51,175 nucleotides of DNA from Pseudomonas thermotolerans DSM 14292. GTDB lineage: Bacteria > Pseudomonadota > Gammaproteobacteria > Pseudomonadales > Pseudomonadaceae. The position numbers were made by a program, and so were the translations under genes. Below are positions 1 to 7,421 of the stretch, piece after piece; the first letter of the stretch is position 1; every line of letters begins with the position of its first letter. The notes under the pieces are model-generated. The model searched no databases. It saw only the letters and a list, made by a program, of their open reading frames with translations, and was not told where the DNA came from. The stretch covers positions 1 to 51,175 of the forward strand of contig NZ_KB822623.1 of the NCBI RefSeq assembly GCF_000364625.1, in the 5' to 3' direction.

Positions 1-438
1 GACGACGTGGTGCGTTTCTTCCTGGGGGCGGCGGCGGTGGGCATCCTCTGCAAGAAGAACGCCTCCATCTCCGGTGCCGAGGTGGGCTGCCAGGGGGAGG
101 TGGGTTCGGCCTGCGCCATGGCCGCGGCGGGCCTGGCCGAAGTGCTCGGCGGTACCCCGCAGCAGGTGGAGAATGCCGCGGAGATCGGCCTGGAGCACAA
201 CCTGGGCCTGACCTGCGACCCGGTGGGTGGGCTGGTTCAGGTGCCCTGCATCGAGCGCAACGCCATAGCCGCGGTGAAGGCCATCAATGCCGCGCAGATG
301 GCCCTGCGCGGCGACGGCGAGCACTTCATCTCCCTGGACCAGGTGATCCGCACCATGCGCGATACCGGTGCAGACATGCACGACAAGTACAAGGAGACCT
401 CCCGTGGCGGCCTGGCGGTCAGCGCCATCGAGTGCTGA
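1..438 (+). CDS. L-serine dehydratase, iron-sulfur type, C-terminal part (truncated by window edge)
   Basis: The open frame enters from the left edge and ends at 438, giving about 145 residues of the C-terminal half of a single-chain L-serine ammonia-lyase (SdaA/SdaB family), which converts L-serine to pyruvate and ammonia. The cysteine-rich segments [14 protein letters not shown] and [13 protein letters not shown] are typical of the [4Fe-4S] catalytic domain, and the tail [13 protein letters not shown] is the usual family ending. It lies immediately upstream of gbdR, as I recall for sdaB in PAO1. It fits as the last step of glycine betaine catabolism, when glycine made from sarcosine has been turned into serine. 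The start codon and N-terminal domain lie outside the window. Confidence 0.93.
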   Translation, partial: DDVVRFFLGAAAVGILCKKNASISGAEVGCQGEVGSACAMAAAGLAEVLGGTPQQVENAAEIGLEHNLGLTCDPVGGLVQVPCIERNAIAAVKAINAAQMALRGDGEHFISLDQVIRTMRDTGADMHDKYKETSRGGLAVSAIEC

Positions 439-510
439 ACCGTTTTGGCTCGCCGGCCGATCGGCCTGCCCGACGCTGGTGCGCGGCCCGGGCGGAAGCG
501 GAGGAGGTCG

Positions 511-548
511 GCGTTACCGGAAACAGCTTGCGTTACCGGAAACAGCTT
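511..548. repeat. Two tandem copies of a 19-bp unit
   Basis: GCGTTACCGGAAACAGCTT occurs at 511-529 and again, identical and directly abutting, at 530-548. It may be a local slippage duplication or a doubled protein-binding site upstream of gbdR. Confidence 0.9.
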
Positions 549-603
549 CGGCCAGGGCGGTGTTTCCAGGGGTGCTACTGGAGTCCACACGGGCTCGGTT
601 CGC

Positions 604-623
604 GGGTGACCAGACGGTCACCC
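604..623. other. Perfect 8-bp inverted repeat upstream of gbdR
   Basis: GGGTGACC (604-611) and GGTCACCC (616-623) surround a 4-base loop. It could be a weak terminator for the serine dehydratase gene or an operator. The sequence does not decide between them. Confidence 0.5.
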
Positions 624-817
624 ATTTGCGTTGGTCGTCTTTTTTCTGCTCGCGTCAGAGCGGCTCCGGAATCTTTATTGAATGGTTGATCAATTTAGGC
701 ACGGGGTTTGCCTTGTTCCCCGTGCGTTTCCGAAACGCGCTGCCGGAAGTGTAACCAATAACAATCAAGGCCTCCTGCCTCGGAGGCCAGCCGTAATGCC
801 ATGCGTGAGGGCACCCA

Positions 818-1915
818 ATGTCTGAGTTCAAGCAAGGATCTCCGATCCGTAACCGTGCACCGCAAACCATCGGTTTCCTGCTGCTCGATAATTTCACCCT
901 GATATCCCTGGCCTCGGCGGTGGAACCGCTGCGGATGGCCAACCATCTGTCCGGCCGCGAGCTCTATCGGTGGTGCACACTGACCCAGGACGGCCACGCG
1001 GTGACCGCCAGCGACGGTCTGCAGATCACCCCGGATGCCGGGCTGGCCAAAGCGCCGCCGCTGGACATGGTGATCATCTGCGGCGGGGTCAACATCCAGA
1101 ACAGCGTTACCCGCGAGCAGGTGCTCTGGCTGCAGGCCCAGGCCCGTCAGGGACGCCAGCTCGGCGCGGTGTGCACCGGCAGTTGGGCGCTGGCCAAGGC
1201 CGGGCTACTCGACGGCTACGAGTGCAGCGTGCACTGGGAATGTCTGGCCGCCCTGCAGGAAGCCTTCCCGCGGGTGGCCATCACCACCCGGCTGTTCTCT
1301 ATCGACCGCAATCGCACCACCTCCTCGGGCGGCACCGCACCCATGGACATGATGCTGCACCTGATCGGCTGCGAGCACGGTCGCGAGCTGGCTGCCGGCA
1401 TCTCCGAGATGTTCATCTACGAGCGCATACGCAACGAGCAGGACCACCAGCGGGTGCCCCTCAAGCACATGCTCGGCAGCAACCAGCCAAAGCTGCAGGA
1501 GATCGTCGCCCTGATGGAGGCCAACCTGGAGGAGCCCATCGACCTCGACGAGCTGGCCAGCTACGTGGACGTCTCGCGCCGCCAGCTGGAGCGCCTGTTC
1601 CAGAAGTATCTGCACTGTTCGCCCTCGCGTTACTACCTGAAGCTGCGTCTGATCCGCGCCCGCCAGCTGCTCAAGCAGACCTCCATGTCGATCATCGAGG
1701 TGGCCTCGGTGTGCGGCTTCGTCTCCACCCCGCACTTCTCCAAGTGCTATCGCGAGTACTTCGGCATCCCGCCGCGCGACGAGCGCGCCGGCCAGAACGG
1801 CAACGTGGTGCGCTTGGTGCCAGTGACCGAGGAGGCCCTGATGGCCAGCTCGGCGGCCCAGGCTGCGCTGTCCCGCGCGCAGAGCGAATCCACCTTCGCC
1901 AGCGTGCGCCTGTAA
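818..1915 (+). CDS. gbdR: GbdR, AraC-family activator with GATase1-like sensor domain
   Basis: A 365-residue regulator. The N-terminal about 200 residues form a DJ-1/PfpI (class I glutamine amidotransferase-like) domain, with VCTGSWALAKAGLLDG at the nucleophile-elbow position. The C-terminal about 110 residues are a double helix-turn-helix AraC domain (DELASYVDVSRRQLERLFQKY, then IIEVASVCGFVSTPHFSKCY). In Pseudomonas, GbdR senses glycine betaine and dimethylglycine and activates gbc, dgc and related promoters. The ATG at 818 has a GAGGG ribosome site 5-6 bases upstream, and the length matches the family. It is transcribed towards gbcA and ends in a strong terminator. The main evidence for calling GbdR, rather than its paralogue CdhR for carnitine, is its place beside gbcAB and dgcAB. 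Confidence 0.92.
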   Translation: MSEFKQGSPIRNRAPQTIGFLLLDNFTLISLASAVEPLRMANHLSGRELYRWCTLTQDGHAVTASDGLQITPDAGLAKAPPLDMVIICGGVNIQNSVTREQVLWLQAQARQGRQLGAVCTGSWALAKAGLLDGYECSVHWECLAALQEAFPRVAITTRLFSIDRNRTTSSGGTAPMDMMLHLIGCEHGRELAAGISEMFIYERIRNEQDHQRVPLKHMLGSNQPKLQEIVALMEANLEEPIDLDELASYVDVSRRQLERLFQKYLHCSPSRYYLKLRLIRARQLLKQTSMSIIEVASVCGFVSTPHFSKCYREYFGIPPRDERAGQNGNVVRLVPVTEEALMASSAAQAALSRAQSESTFASVRL

Positions 1916-1933
1916 CGCCGGGACGCGGAGCGG

Positions 1934-1970
1934 AAACCCGGAGCAGGCGGCGGCGCCCCTCCGGGTTTTT
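1934..1970 (+). terminator. Rho-independent terminator of gbdR
   Basis: Stem AACCCGGAG (1935-1943) pairs with CTCCGGGTT (1959-1967) and runs into a T-run, 19 bases after the gbdR stop. Confidence 0.85.
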
Positions 1971-2006
1971 CGTGCCCGGGGAACCGCCAGGGATGGGTGG
2001 GTTGCG

Positions 2007-2046
2007 GAAAAAAAGCCCCCGTCAGGGCCGGTGCTCCGACGGGGGT
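2007..2046 (-). terminator. Rho-independent terminator of gbcA
   Basis: Reading leftwards, CCCCCGTC (from 2045-2038) pairs with GACGGGGG (from 2023-2016) and is followed by seven U (the A-run at 2008-2014). It lies just past the gbcA stop, facing the gbdR terminator. Confidence 0.87.
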
Positions 2047-2088
2047 AAGGGAGCAGGCTCGTGTCGAGCCTCAGTGTGAAGCCTTCGG

Positions 2089-3381
2089 TTACTGATTGAC
2101 CTGGCGCAGCACCGGGGTGGCCGGGGTGTCGCCGAGGTTGGCCAGCATGCGTTCGCTGTACCAGTCGAGGAAGTTGATCACCCCGAACTCGTAGGTCTTG
2201 GAGTAGGGGCCCGGCTGGTAGGCGGTGGAGTTGATGCCGCGCTGATTCTCTTCGGCGAGGCGGCGGTCCTGGTCGTTGGTGGCGTCCCAGACCTCGCGCA
2301 GGCGGCTGGGGTCGTAGTCCACGCCTTCCACTGCGTCCTTGTGCACCAGCCACTTGGTGGTCACGATGGTTTCCTGGGCGCTGACCGGCCACACGGTGAA
2401 GACGATCATGTGGTCGCCCATGCAGTGGTTCCAGGAATGCGGCAGGTGCAGGATGCGCATGGAGCCGAGATCAGGGTTCTGGATGCGGCCCATCAGTTTC
2501 TTGCAGCCCGGCTTGCCGTCCAGGGTCATGGACACGGTGCCCTGCAGCAGTGGCATGCGCACGATACGGTTGCGTAAGCCGAAGCTGGCATGGGCGTAGG
2601 GGATCTTCTCGTCTTCCCAGGCCTTGGTGCAGGCCGCCACCTGGTCCTTGAACTCCTGGGTAGCGCGCGGGTCGGTGACGTCGTCCCATTCCAGCAGGGT
2701 TTTCAGCAGTTCCGGGTGCGAACCGCTGCAGTGGTAGCACTCGCGGTTGTTCTCCATCACCAGTTTCCAGTTGGCCTTCTCCACCAGGGTGCCCTGCACC
2801 GCCACCTTGGCGTTCTCCATGTCGTACGGCTCCATGTAGTGCTCGAGGGTGCGCAGGAAGTCGTCGATCTCCGGCGGGTTGTCGGCCAGGGAGACGAAGA
2901 TGTAGCCGCCGGCAGTCTTCACGTGCAGCGGCTTGAGGCCGTACTGGTTCAGGTCGAAATCGGCGCCCATCTCGGTGCCGGCGAACAACAGGCGGCCGTC
3001 CAGCTCATAGGTCCACTGGTGGTAGGGGCAGACCAGTTTGGCCACCTTGCCCTTGTCATTCAGGCACAGGCGCGAGCCGCGGTGCCGGCAGACGTTGTGG
3101 AAGGCATGGATCCGGCCCTCGGCGCCGCGCACCACGATGATCGGGTTGTCACCGATCTGCAGGGTCAGGTAGTTGCCCTTGGCGGGGATCTCGCAGGTCA
3201 TGCCGGCGATCAGCCACTCCTTGTAGAAGATCTCCTGCATGTCGATCTGGAACAGCCGCTCGTCGTTGTAGAAGGGCTGCGGCAGGGAAAAGCTGTGATC
3301 GCGCTCACGGAGCATCTGCGCAGTGATCTTGCGGGCAGGCTCCAGCAGGTCGCCGAGAACCGCGTTGTTGATGACATCCAT
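2089..3381 (-). CDS. gbcA: GbcA, glycine betaine monooxygenase, Rieske oxygenase subunit
   Basis: 430 residues. It demethylates glycine betaine to dimethylglycine with O2 and electrons from GbcB, releasing formaldehyde. The Rieske [2Fe-2S] ligands are visible as CRH (C98, H100) and CPYH (C118, H121). The mononuclear-iron motif ENNRECYHCSGSHPE gives H217 and H222. The start at 3381 is chosen over an upstream in-frame ATG because the family begins MDVINNAVLG and a GAGGAG ribosome site lies just ahead of it. The gene is divergent from gbcB across a 304-bp control region, and both are known GbdR targets in Pseudomonas. Confidence 0.95.
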   Translation of the reverse strand: MDVINNAVLGDLLEPARKITAQMLRERDHSFSLPQPFYNDERLFQIDMQEIFYKEWLIAGMTCEIPAKGNYLTLQIGDNPIIVVRGAEGRIHAFHNVCRHRGSRLCLNDKGKVAKLVCPYHQWTYELDGRLLFAGTEMGADFDLNQYGLKPLHVKTAGGYIFVSLADNPPEIDDFLRTLEHYMEPYDMENAKVAVQGTLVEKANWKLVMENNRECYHCSGSHPELLKTLLEWDDVTDPRATQEFKDQVAACTKAWEDEKIPYAHASFGLRNRIVRMPLLQGTVSMTLDGKPGCKKLMGRIQNPDLGSMRILHLPHSWNHCMGDHMIVFTVWPVSAQETIVTTKWLVHKDAVEGVDYDPSRLREVWDATNDQDRRLAEENQRGINSTAYQPGPYSKTYEFGVINFLDWYSERMLANLGDTPATPVLRQVNQ

Positions 3382-3685
3382 CGGTAACTCCTCAAGGGCA
3401 GCTCGCCGTCGCGAGCGCCGCACAGTGGCTGTTTCGGTTGTGACGCAAGGCGCGTGATCCGTCCTTCTGCGGGCGGTTCGCTCTGGGGAGGAGTGTGGGT
3501 GCGATGCGAGGCCCTGCCTTGTCTACGGGCGACATGCGGAAAATCGTTTCCGACCAGAAAGGCCAGCAACGGCCGGCAGTGCGCAATTAGCATGTGAATG
3601 TCGCGGACAGGCAAACGGGCCGCGGCACGGCTGCGCACAATCGCGGGCAACAGGCCGATACCCGGCTGTGCGCGGAGCCCTGTCC
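3382..3685. promoter_or_regulatory. Divergent gbcA/gbcB control region
   Basis: These 304 bases separate the starts of gbcA and gbcB and must carry both promoters. Two TGTC-to-GACA elements stand out: TGTCTACGGGCGACA at about 3520-3534 and TGTCGCGGACA at 3599-3609. The halves GCGACAT (3529-3535) and ATGTCGC (3598-3604) are inverted with respect to each other. They are candidate GbdR sites by position only; I could not compare them with a published consensus. Confidence 0.45.
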
Positions 3686-4786
3686 ATGACCAACACTTTT
3701 CTCAATCCGGTGACCACCCAGACCTGGAGCAACGGCCGCCATCTGGTGCGTTGCGTCAAGGCCATCCAGGAGACCTGGGATGTGCGTACTTTCTGCTTCA
3801 TGGCCGACCAGCCTATGCTGTTCTTCTTCAAGCCGGGGCAATTCGTCACCCTGGAACTGGAGATCGACGGTCAGCTGGTGATGCGCTCCTACACCATTTC
3901 CAGCTCGCCCTCGTTGCCTTACAGCTTCTCCATCACCATCAAGCGGGTGCCGGGCGGCCAGGTATCCAACTGGCTGCACGACAACCTCAAGGAAGGCGAC
4001 GTGATCCCGGTGCACGGGCCGGTCGGCAACTTCAACGCCATCGACTTCCCGGCGGACAAGGTGCTGTTTCTTTCCGGCGGCGTCGGCATCACCCCGGTGA
4101 TGTCCATGGCGCGCTGGTTCTTCGACACCAACGCCAATGTCGACATGGTGTTCGTGCACAGCGCGCGCACCCCGAAGGACATCATCTACCACCGCGAACT
4201 GCGCCACATGGCCTCGCGGATCGCCAACTTCAAGCTGCACCTGGTCTGTGAGCGCTACGACATCGGCGAGGCCTGGTCCGGCTACCGTGGCTACCTGAAC
4301 CAGCCGATGCTGGAGCTGATCGCTCCGGACTTCCTGGAGCGGGAGATCTTCTGCTGCGGTCCGACCCCCTATATGAACGCGGTCAAGCGTCTCCTGGAGG
4401 CCAACGGTTTCGACATGCGGCACTACCACGAGGAAGCCTTCGGCGCGACCCCGCCGGAGGTCGGCGAGGAAGTGCGCGAGCACGCCGCCGAGGCGGCCCG
4501 GGACGGCGGCCTGACCGACGCCGACCTGCGCGAGGTGACCTTCAGCGGGACCGGCAAGAGCATCCGCGTGGCGCCCGGCGAGACCGTCCACACTGCCGCC
4601 GCCAGGCTCGGCCTGCACATTCCGAAGGCCTGCGGCATGGGCATCTGCGGCACCTGCAGGGTTCTCAAGACCGCCGGTGAGGTGGAGATGGAGCACAACG
4701 GCGGGATCACCGATGAGGACCTGGCCGAGGGTTACATCCTGTCCTGCTGCAGCGTGCCCAAGGGGGACGTGGTGATCGACTACTGA
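3686..4786 (+). CDS. gbcB: GbcB, glycine betaine monooxygenase reductase subunit
   Basis: 366 residues. It is an FAD/NAD(P)H reductase that feeds electrons to GbcA. The N-terminal flavin domain has the R-x-Y-S FAD motif (MRSYTISSS). An NAD(P) domain follows, with SGGVGITPVMSMARWF and FCCGPTPYMNAV. The C-terminal plant-type [2Fe-2S] ferredoxin has C316, C321, C324 and a cysteine at 354 or 355. This order (reductase then ferredoxin) is the group also seen in hybrid-cluster-associated and choline-monooxygenase-like reductases. The ATG at 3686 is preferred to an upstream GTG because it gives the expected MTNTFLNPV start. A strong terminator follows. Confidence 0.94.
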   Translation: MTNTFLNPVTTQTWSNGRHLVRCVKAIQETWDVRTFCFMADQPMLFFFKPGQFVTLELEIDGQLVMRSYTISSSPSLPYSFSITIKRVPGGQVSNWLHDNLKEGDVIPVHGPVGNFNAIDFPADKVLFLSGGVGITPVMSMARWFFDTNANVDMVFVHSARTPKDIIYHRELRHMASRIANFKLHLVCERYDIGEAWSGYRGYLNQPMLELIAPDFLEREIFCCGPTPYMNAVKRLLEANGFDMRHYHEEAFGATPPEVGEEVREHAAEAARDGGLTDADLREVTFSGTGKSIRVAPGETVHTAAARLGLHIPKACGMGICGTCRVLKTAGEVEMEHNGGITDEDLAEGYILSCCSVPKGDVVIDY

Positions 4787-4806
4787 AACGCTGCTCGTTC
4801 CCAGGA

Positions 4807-4835
4807 AGCCCCGGCCATGGCCGGGGCTTTTCTTT
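4807..4835 (+). terminator. Terminator of gbcB
   Basis: A 22-base perfect palindrome (stem AGCCCCGGCC, 4807-4828) is followed by TTTTCTTT, 20 bases after the gbcB stop. Confidence 0.88.
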
Positions 4836-4930
4836 GCCCGAAGGAAACGCCAGAGGAGACGGCCTGGCCAGGCAGCGGCAGGCAAAAAAGCCGCTGACCT
4901 TGCGGTGAGCGGCTCGGGTGGGGCAGGGGC

Positions 4931-5176
4931 TCAGCGCGGCGCCAGGGCCGGCAGCAGGGTGCGTGAAATCGCCTCGCGCACCGCCGGCAGCAGGGTGGCG
5001 CTGCCGCCCAGCAGTTCCTCCACCAGGCGGCGCAGGGCGGTGGAGCGCTCGGCGTTCAGGCCGCTCAGCGCATGGCTGCAGGCCTGGTCGGCGCTGACCC
5101 CCTGGGGAATGCTGAAGCCCAGGGCCAGCAGGCGTTCGCGGAAGTCTTCCTGGTCGATCAGATCGGCATGCATCAT
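4931..5176 (-). CDS. Small conserved protein at the end of the dgc/etf cluster, unknown function
   Basis: 81 residues (MMHADLIDQEDFRERLLALG...). It is largely helical in composition, with no signal peptide, membrane segment or metal motif. The start has a clear AGAGGAAA ribosome site. It lies 32 bases after the etfB-like gene in the same direction, so it is probably the last gene of the dgc/etf transcription unit. I recall a similar small hypothetical gene in the same place in PAO1. Its conserved position suggests a helper of the dedicated electron-transfer flavoprotein, but the sequence itself does not show a function. Confidence 0.75.
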   Translation of the reverse strand: MMHADLIDQEDFRERLLALGFSIPQGVSADQACSHALSGLNAERSTALRRLVEELLGGSATLLPAVREAISRTLLPALAPR

Positions 5177-5208
5177 GGTCCGTTTCCTCTTGTCGTGGGG
5201 CGTGCGGC

Positions 5209-5982
5209 CTAGCGCAGCACGCCCTCGTCCAGCAGCAGTTTGAAGATGGCTTCGGCGCCGGCCTGCGGGCTGACGTCCTTGAGCACCTGGCCGGTGCCGC
5301 CGGCGGCCTTGGCGGTGGCCGCCTTCATGCGCTCGGCGCCGGTCTTGGCCTTGATCACCTTGAGGCGCTTCGGGCGCGGCCGCGCCGGCTGCAGGGTGCT
5401 AGCGGCGAGCAACTGGTCCTCCACCACCGCCACCTCGTGGGCTTCGATGCGTCCGCGGCGGGCCGGACCGAAGGCGCTCTGCCGGGCGCCGGGAGCAGCG
5501 CTGTCGACGCTGGCGACGAAGGGCAGACGCACCCGCAGGCGGCGCCGCTGACCGCGGGGCAGGGCCTGGAGCACCTGGGCGCTGCCGTCCTCGACCTTCT
5601 CCACCTCGGCCAGGCCGACCACCAGGGGCCAGCCGAGGCGTTCGGCGAGCAGGAAGGGCAGCATCCCGGAGCCTTCGCCGGTCTCCGCCTGGCTGCCGGT
5701 GAGCACCAGTTGGGCGCCGGCATCGGCCAGGTAGTCGGCGAGGGCGGGCAGGGCGTCGGCGCCGGCCGGCTGTTCGAGCACCGCCAGTTCGTCCAGGCCC
5801 ATGCCCAGGTAGCTGCGCAGGGCCTCTTCCCGCGGGTTGCCGGCGTGCAGCACGCGTAGGCGCTTGCCGGCCAGGCGCAGGCCGAGCTCGACGGCGCGGG
5901 CATCCTGTTCGGCGCGGCGGGCACGCCCGGAGGCCGGGTGGGCGCCGATGGAAACCAGGGCGACTATGTTCAGGTCGGTCAT
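5209..5982 (-). CDS. ETF beta-subunit-like protein of dimethylglycine catabolism
   Basis: 257 residues of the electron-transfer flavoprotein beta (FixA/EtfB) family, shorter in conserved core than housekeeping EtfB. It shows the adenine-nucleotide-binding alpha/beta fold with LVLTGSQAETGEGSGMLPFLLAERLGWP, where the family has its nucleotide-binding loop, and a C-terminal KDVSPQAGAEAIFKLLLDEG arm that would dock on the alpha subunit. The start at 5982 (MTDLNIVALVS) is preferred to the longer frame. It is paired with the alpha gene 49 bases upstream. It is expected to take electrons from DgcA/DgcB to the quinone pool. Confidence 0.88.
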   Translation of the reverse strand: MTDLNIVALVSIGAHPASGRARRAEQDARAVELGLRLAGKRLRVLHAGNPREEALRSYLGMGLDELAVLEQPAGADALPALADYLADAGAQLVLTGSQAETGEGSGMLPFLLAERLGWPLVVGLAEVEKVEDGSAQVLQALPRGQRRRLRVRLPFVASVDSAAPGARQSAFGPARRGRIEAHEVAVVEDQLLAASTLQPARPRPKRLKVIKAKTGAERMKAATAKAAGGTGQVLKDVSPQAGAEAIFKLLLDEGVLR

Positions 5983-6031
5983 CGTTCGTACCTCTGACTG
6001 GAGGGGCGCCAGGGCTGCGCCCGTGGCTGCT

Positions 6032-7261
6032 TCAGGCCGCATCGCGCCTGCCTTCCTGGCGCCAGGCGGCGACTCGCTCGATCAGCGCCTGGAGGATCGC
6101 GGAGGAATCGCCGATCACCGAGAGATCGGCGCGCTTGATCATGTCGCAGCCGGGGTCGAGGTTCACCGCCACCACCTTGTCGCAGGCGCCGATGCCCTGC
6201 AGGTGCTGGATGGCGCCGGAGATGCCCACCGCCAGATAGACCCGGGCCGTGACCCAGGTGCCGGTGGCACCGACCTGACGACTGCGCGGCATGTGGCCGT
6301 CGTCCACCGCCACGCGCGAGGCGCCTTCGGTGGCACCCAGGGCGCTGGCGGCGCGGTGGAACAGCTCCCAGTCCTTGACGCCGTTGCCGCCGGAAAGGAT
6401 GAACTCGGCCTCGGCCATGGGGATCTGCGCCGGGTCCACGGCCACCGGACCGAGGTCCTCGATGCGCGGCAGGTTGCGCGCCACCTGCCAGGCGAGTTCC
6501 ACCGGGCGGGCCTCGTGGCGGGTCTCGCTGACCGGCTCGGCGCACTCGGCGGCGGCCAGGATCAGACGGGCCAGCGGCCGCTGGATGTCCTGCTGACCGG
6601 CCCCGGCGCGACCGACGCAGCGCTCGCCCTCGGCCTGCCAGACACGGGTTGCCGGGCGCTCGCCGAGGCTGGCGGCCAGCCGGCGGCCCAGTTCGCCGCC
6701 ACCGGTGCGGCTGTCGGGCAGCAGCCAGTGGCGCGGAGCGAACTGGTTGTCCACCGCGCGCAGGGCGAGTACCCGCTGTTCCGGCGCGTAGCCCTGGTAT
6801 TGCTCGCCGTCGAGCAGCAGTAGGCGGTCCACGCCGGCGCTGTCGAAGGCGCTTTCTTTGTGTTCGCCGAACACCACGGCCAGTACCGCACCTTCGCTGC
6901 CGGCCAGTCTGCGGGCCAGACCGAGGAGGTCCTTGTCGTGGCTGGACAGGCGACCGCCGACCATGTCTGGCACCACGGCGACGTAGTAGGCCGGCTGTTC
7001 GACGACGTGCAGCGGCAGCTGTACCTCGACGCTGGCGCTGCGCCTGGTCCCGGTGCCTTGCTGGGCGCCACTGCGGTCGATGCGCTTGATGCCGGCCGGG
7101 CCGATGAAGCCGGCGGCGATGGCGTGCGGATTCTTGCGGACGATGCCGTTGGGGCCTATCCAGACGGTCTGGTTCTGGCTCTGCAGGGCCGCGTGCAGCG
7201 GGTGCAGACGGTTGCGGGCGATCCACTCGGCACGCGGGTCGCGGCGGATGATCTCGCTCAT
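6032..7261 (-). CDS. ETF alpha-subunit-like protein of dimethylglycine catabolism
   Basis: 409 residues. The C-terminal FAD domain is clear: ILSGGNGVKDWELFHRAASA, then ASRVAVDDGHMPRSRQVGAT, GISGAIQHLQGIGACDKVV and a final D-rich stretch before SVIGD, all typical of EtfA. Against a usual EtfA (about 310 residues) it carries about 90 extra N-terminal residues (RRDPRAEWIARNRLHPLHA onward) that I cannot assign. Start: ATG at 7261 with AGGAGA upstream. It is co-directional with dgcB and dgcA and probably co-transcribed with them. A dedicated ETF fits the need to re-oxidise a demethylating flavoenzyme. Confidence 0.88.
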   Translation of the reverse strand: MSEIIRRDPRAEWIARNRLHPLHAALQSQNQTVWIGPNGIVRKNPHAIAAGFIGPAGIKRIDRSGAQQGTGTRRSASVEVQLPLHVVEQPAYYVAVVPDMVGGRLSSHDKDLLGLARRLAGSEGAVLAVVFGEHKESAFDSAGVDRLLLLDGEQYQGYAPEQRVLALRAVDNQFAPRHWLLPDSRTGGGELGRRLAASLGERPATRVWQAEGERCVGRAGAGQQDIQRPLARLILAAAECAEPVSETRHEARPVELAWQVARNLPRIEDLGPVAVDPAQIPMAEAEFILSGGNGVKDWELFHRAASALGATEGASRVAVDDGHMPRSRQVGATGTWVTARVYLAVGISGAIQHLQGIGACDKVVAVNLDPGCDMIKRADLSVIGDSSAILQALIERVAAWRQEGRRDAA

Positions 7262-7372
7262 GCTGCGATCTCCTGGTCAGGCATGAACATGTCCTTCGCC
7301 CCCTCGGGGGCGAAGGCTGGGAGCAGGGAGGAACGGACGGCGTCGCTGTGGCAGGCCGGGCCCCGACCCTCG

Positions 7373-7397
7373 GCCCCTCGCCCGGTGGGAGAGGGGC
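7373..7397. repeat. REP-like palindrome, copy 1
   Basis: GCCCCTCGCCC (7373-7383), 3-base loop, GGGAGAGGGGC (7387-7397), with one mismatch. It lies in the 160-bp gap between etfA-like and dgcB. It is related to the copies at 9490, 12214 and 17588. Confidence 0.75.
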
Positions 7398-7421
7398 AAC
7401 GGCTGCGGCAAGTGAAGGCCA

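Larger units (their letters stand above)
439..817. other. Intergenic region between serine dehydratase and gbdR
   Basis: These 379 bases hold no convincing gene. They contain a 19-bp tandem repeat at 511-548, a perfect 8-bp hairpin at 604-623, and the leader of gbdR. The hairpin is not directly followed by a T-run (the next T-rich stretch is about 15 bases on), so I do not call it a terminator with confidence. Confidence 0.7.
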
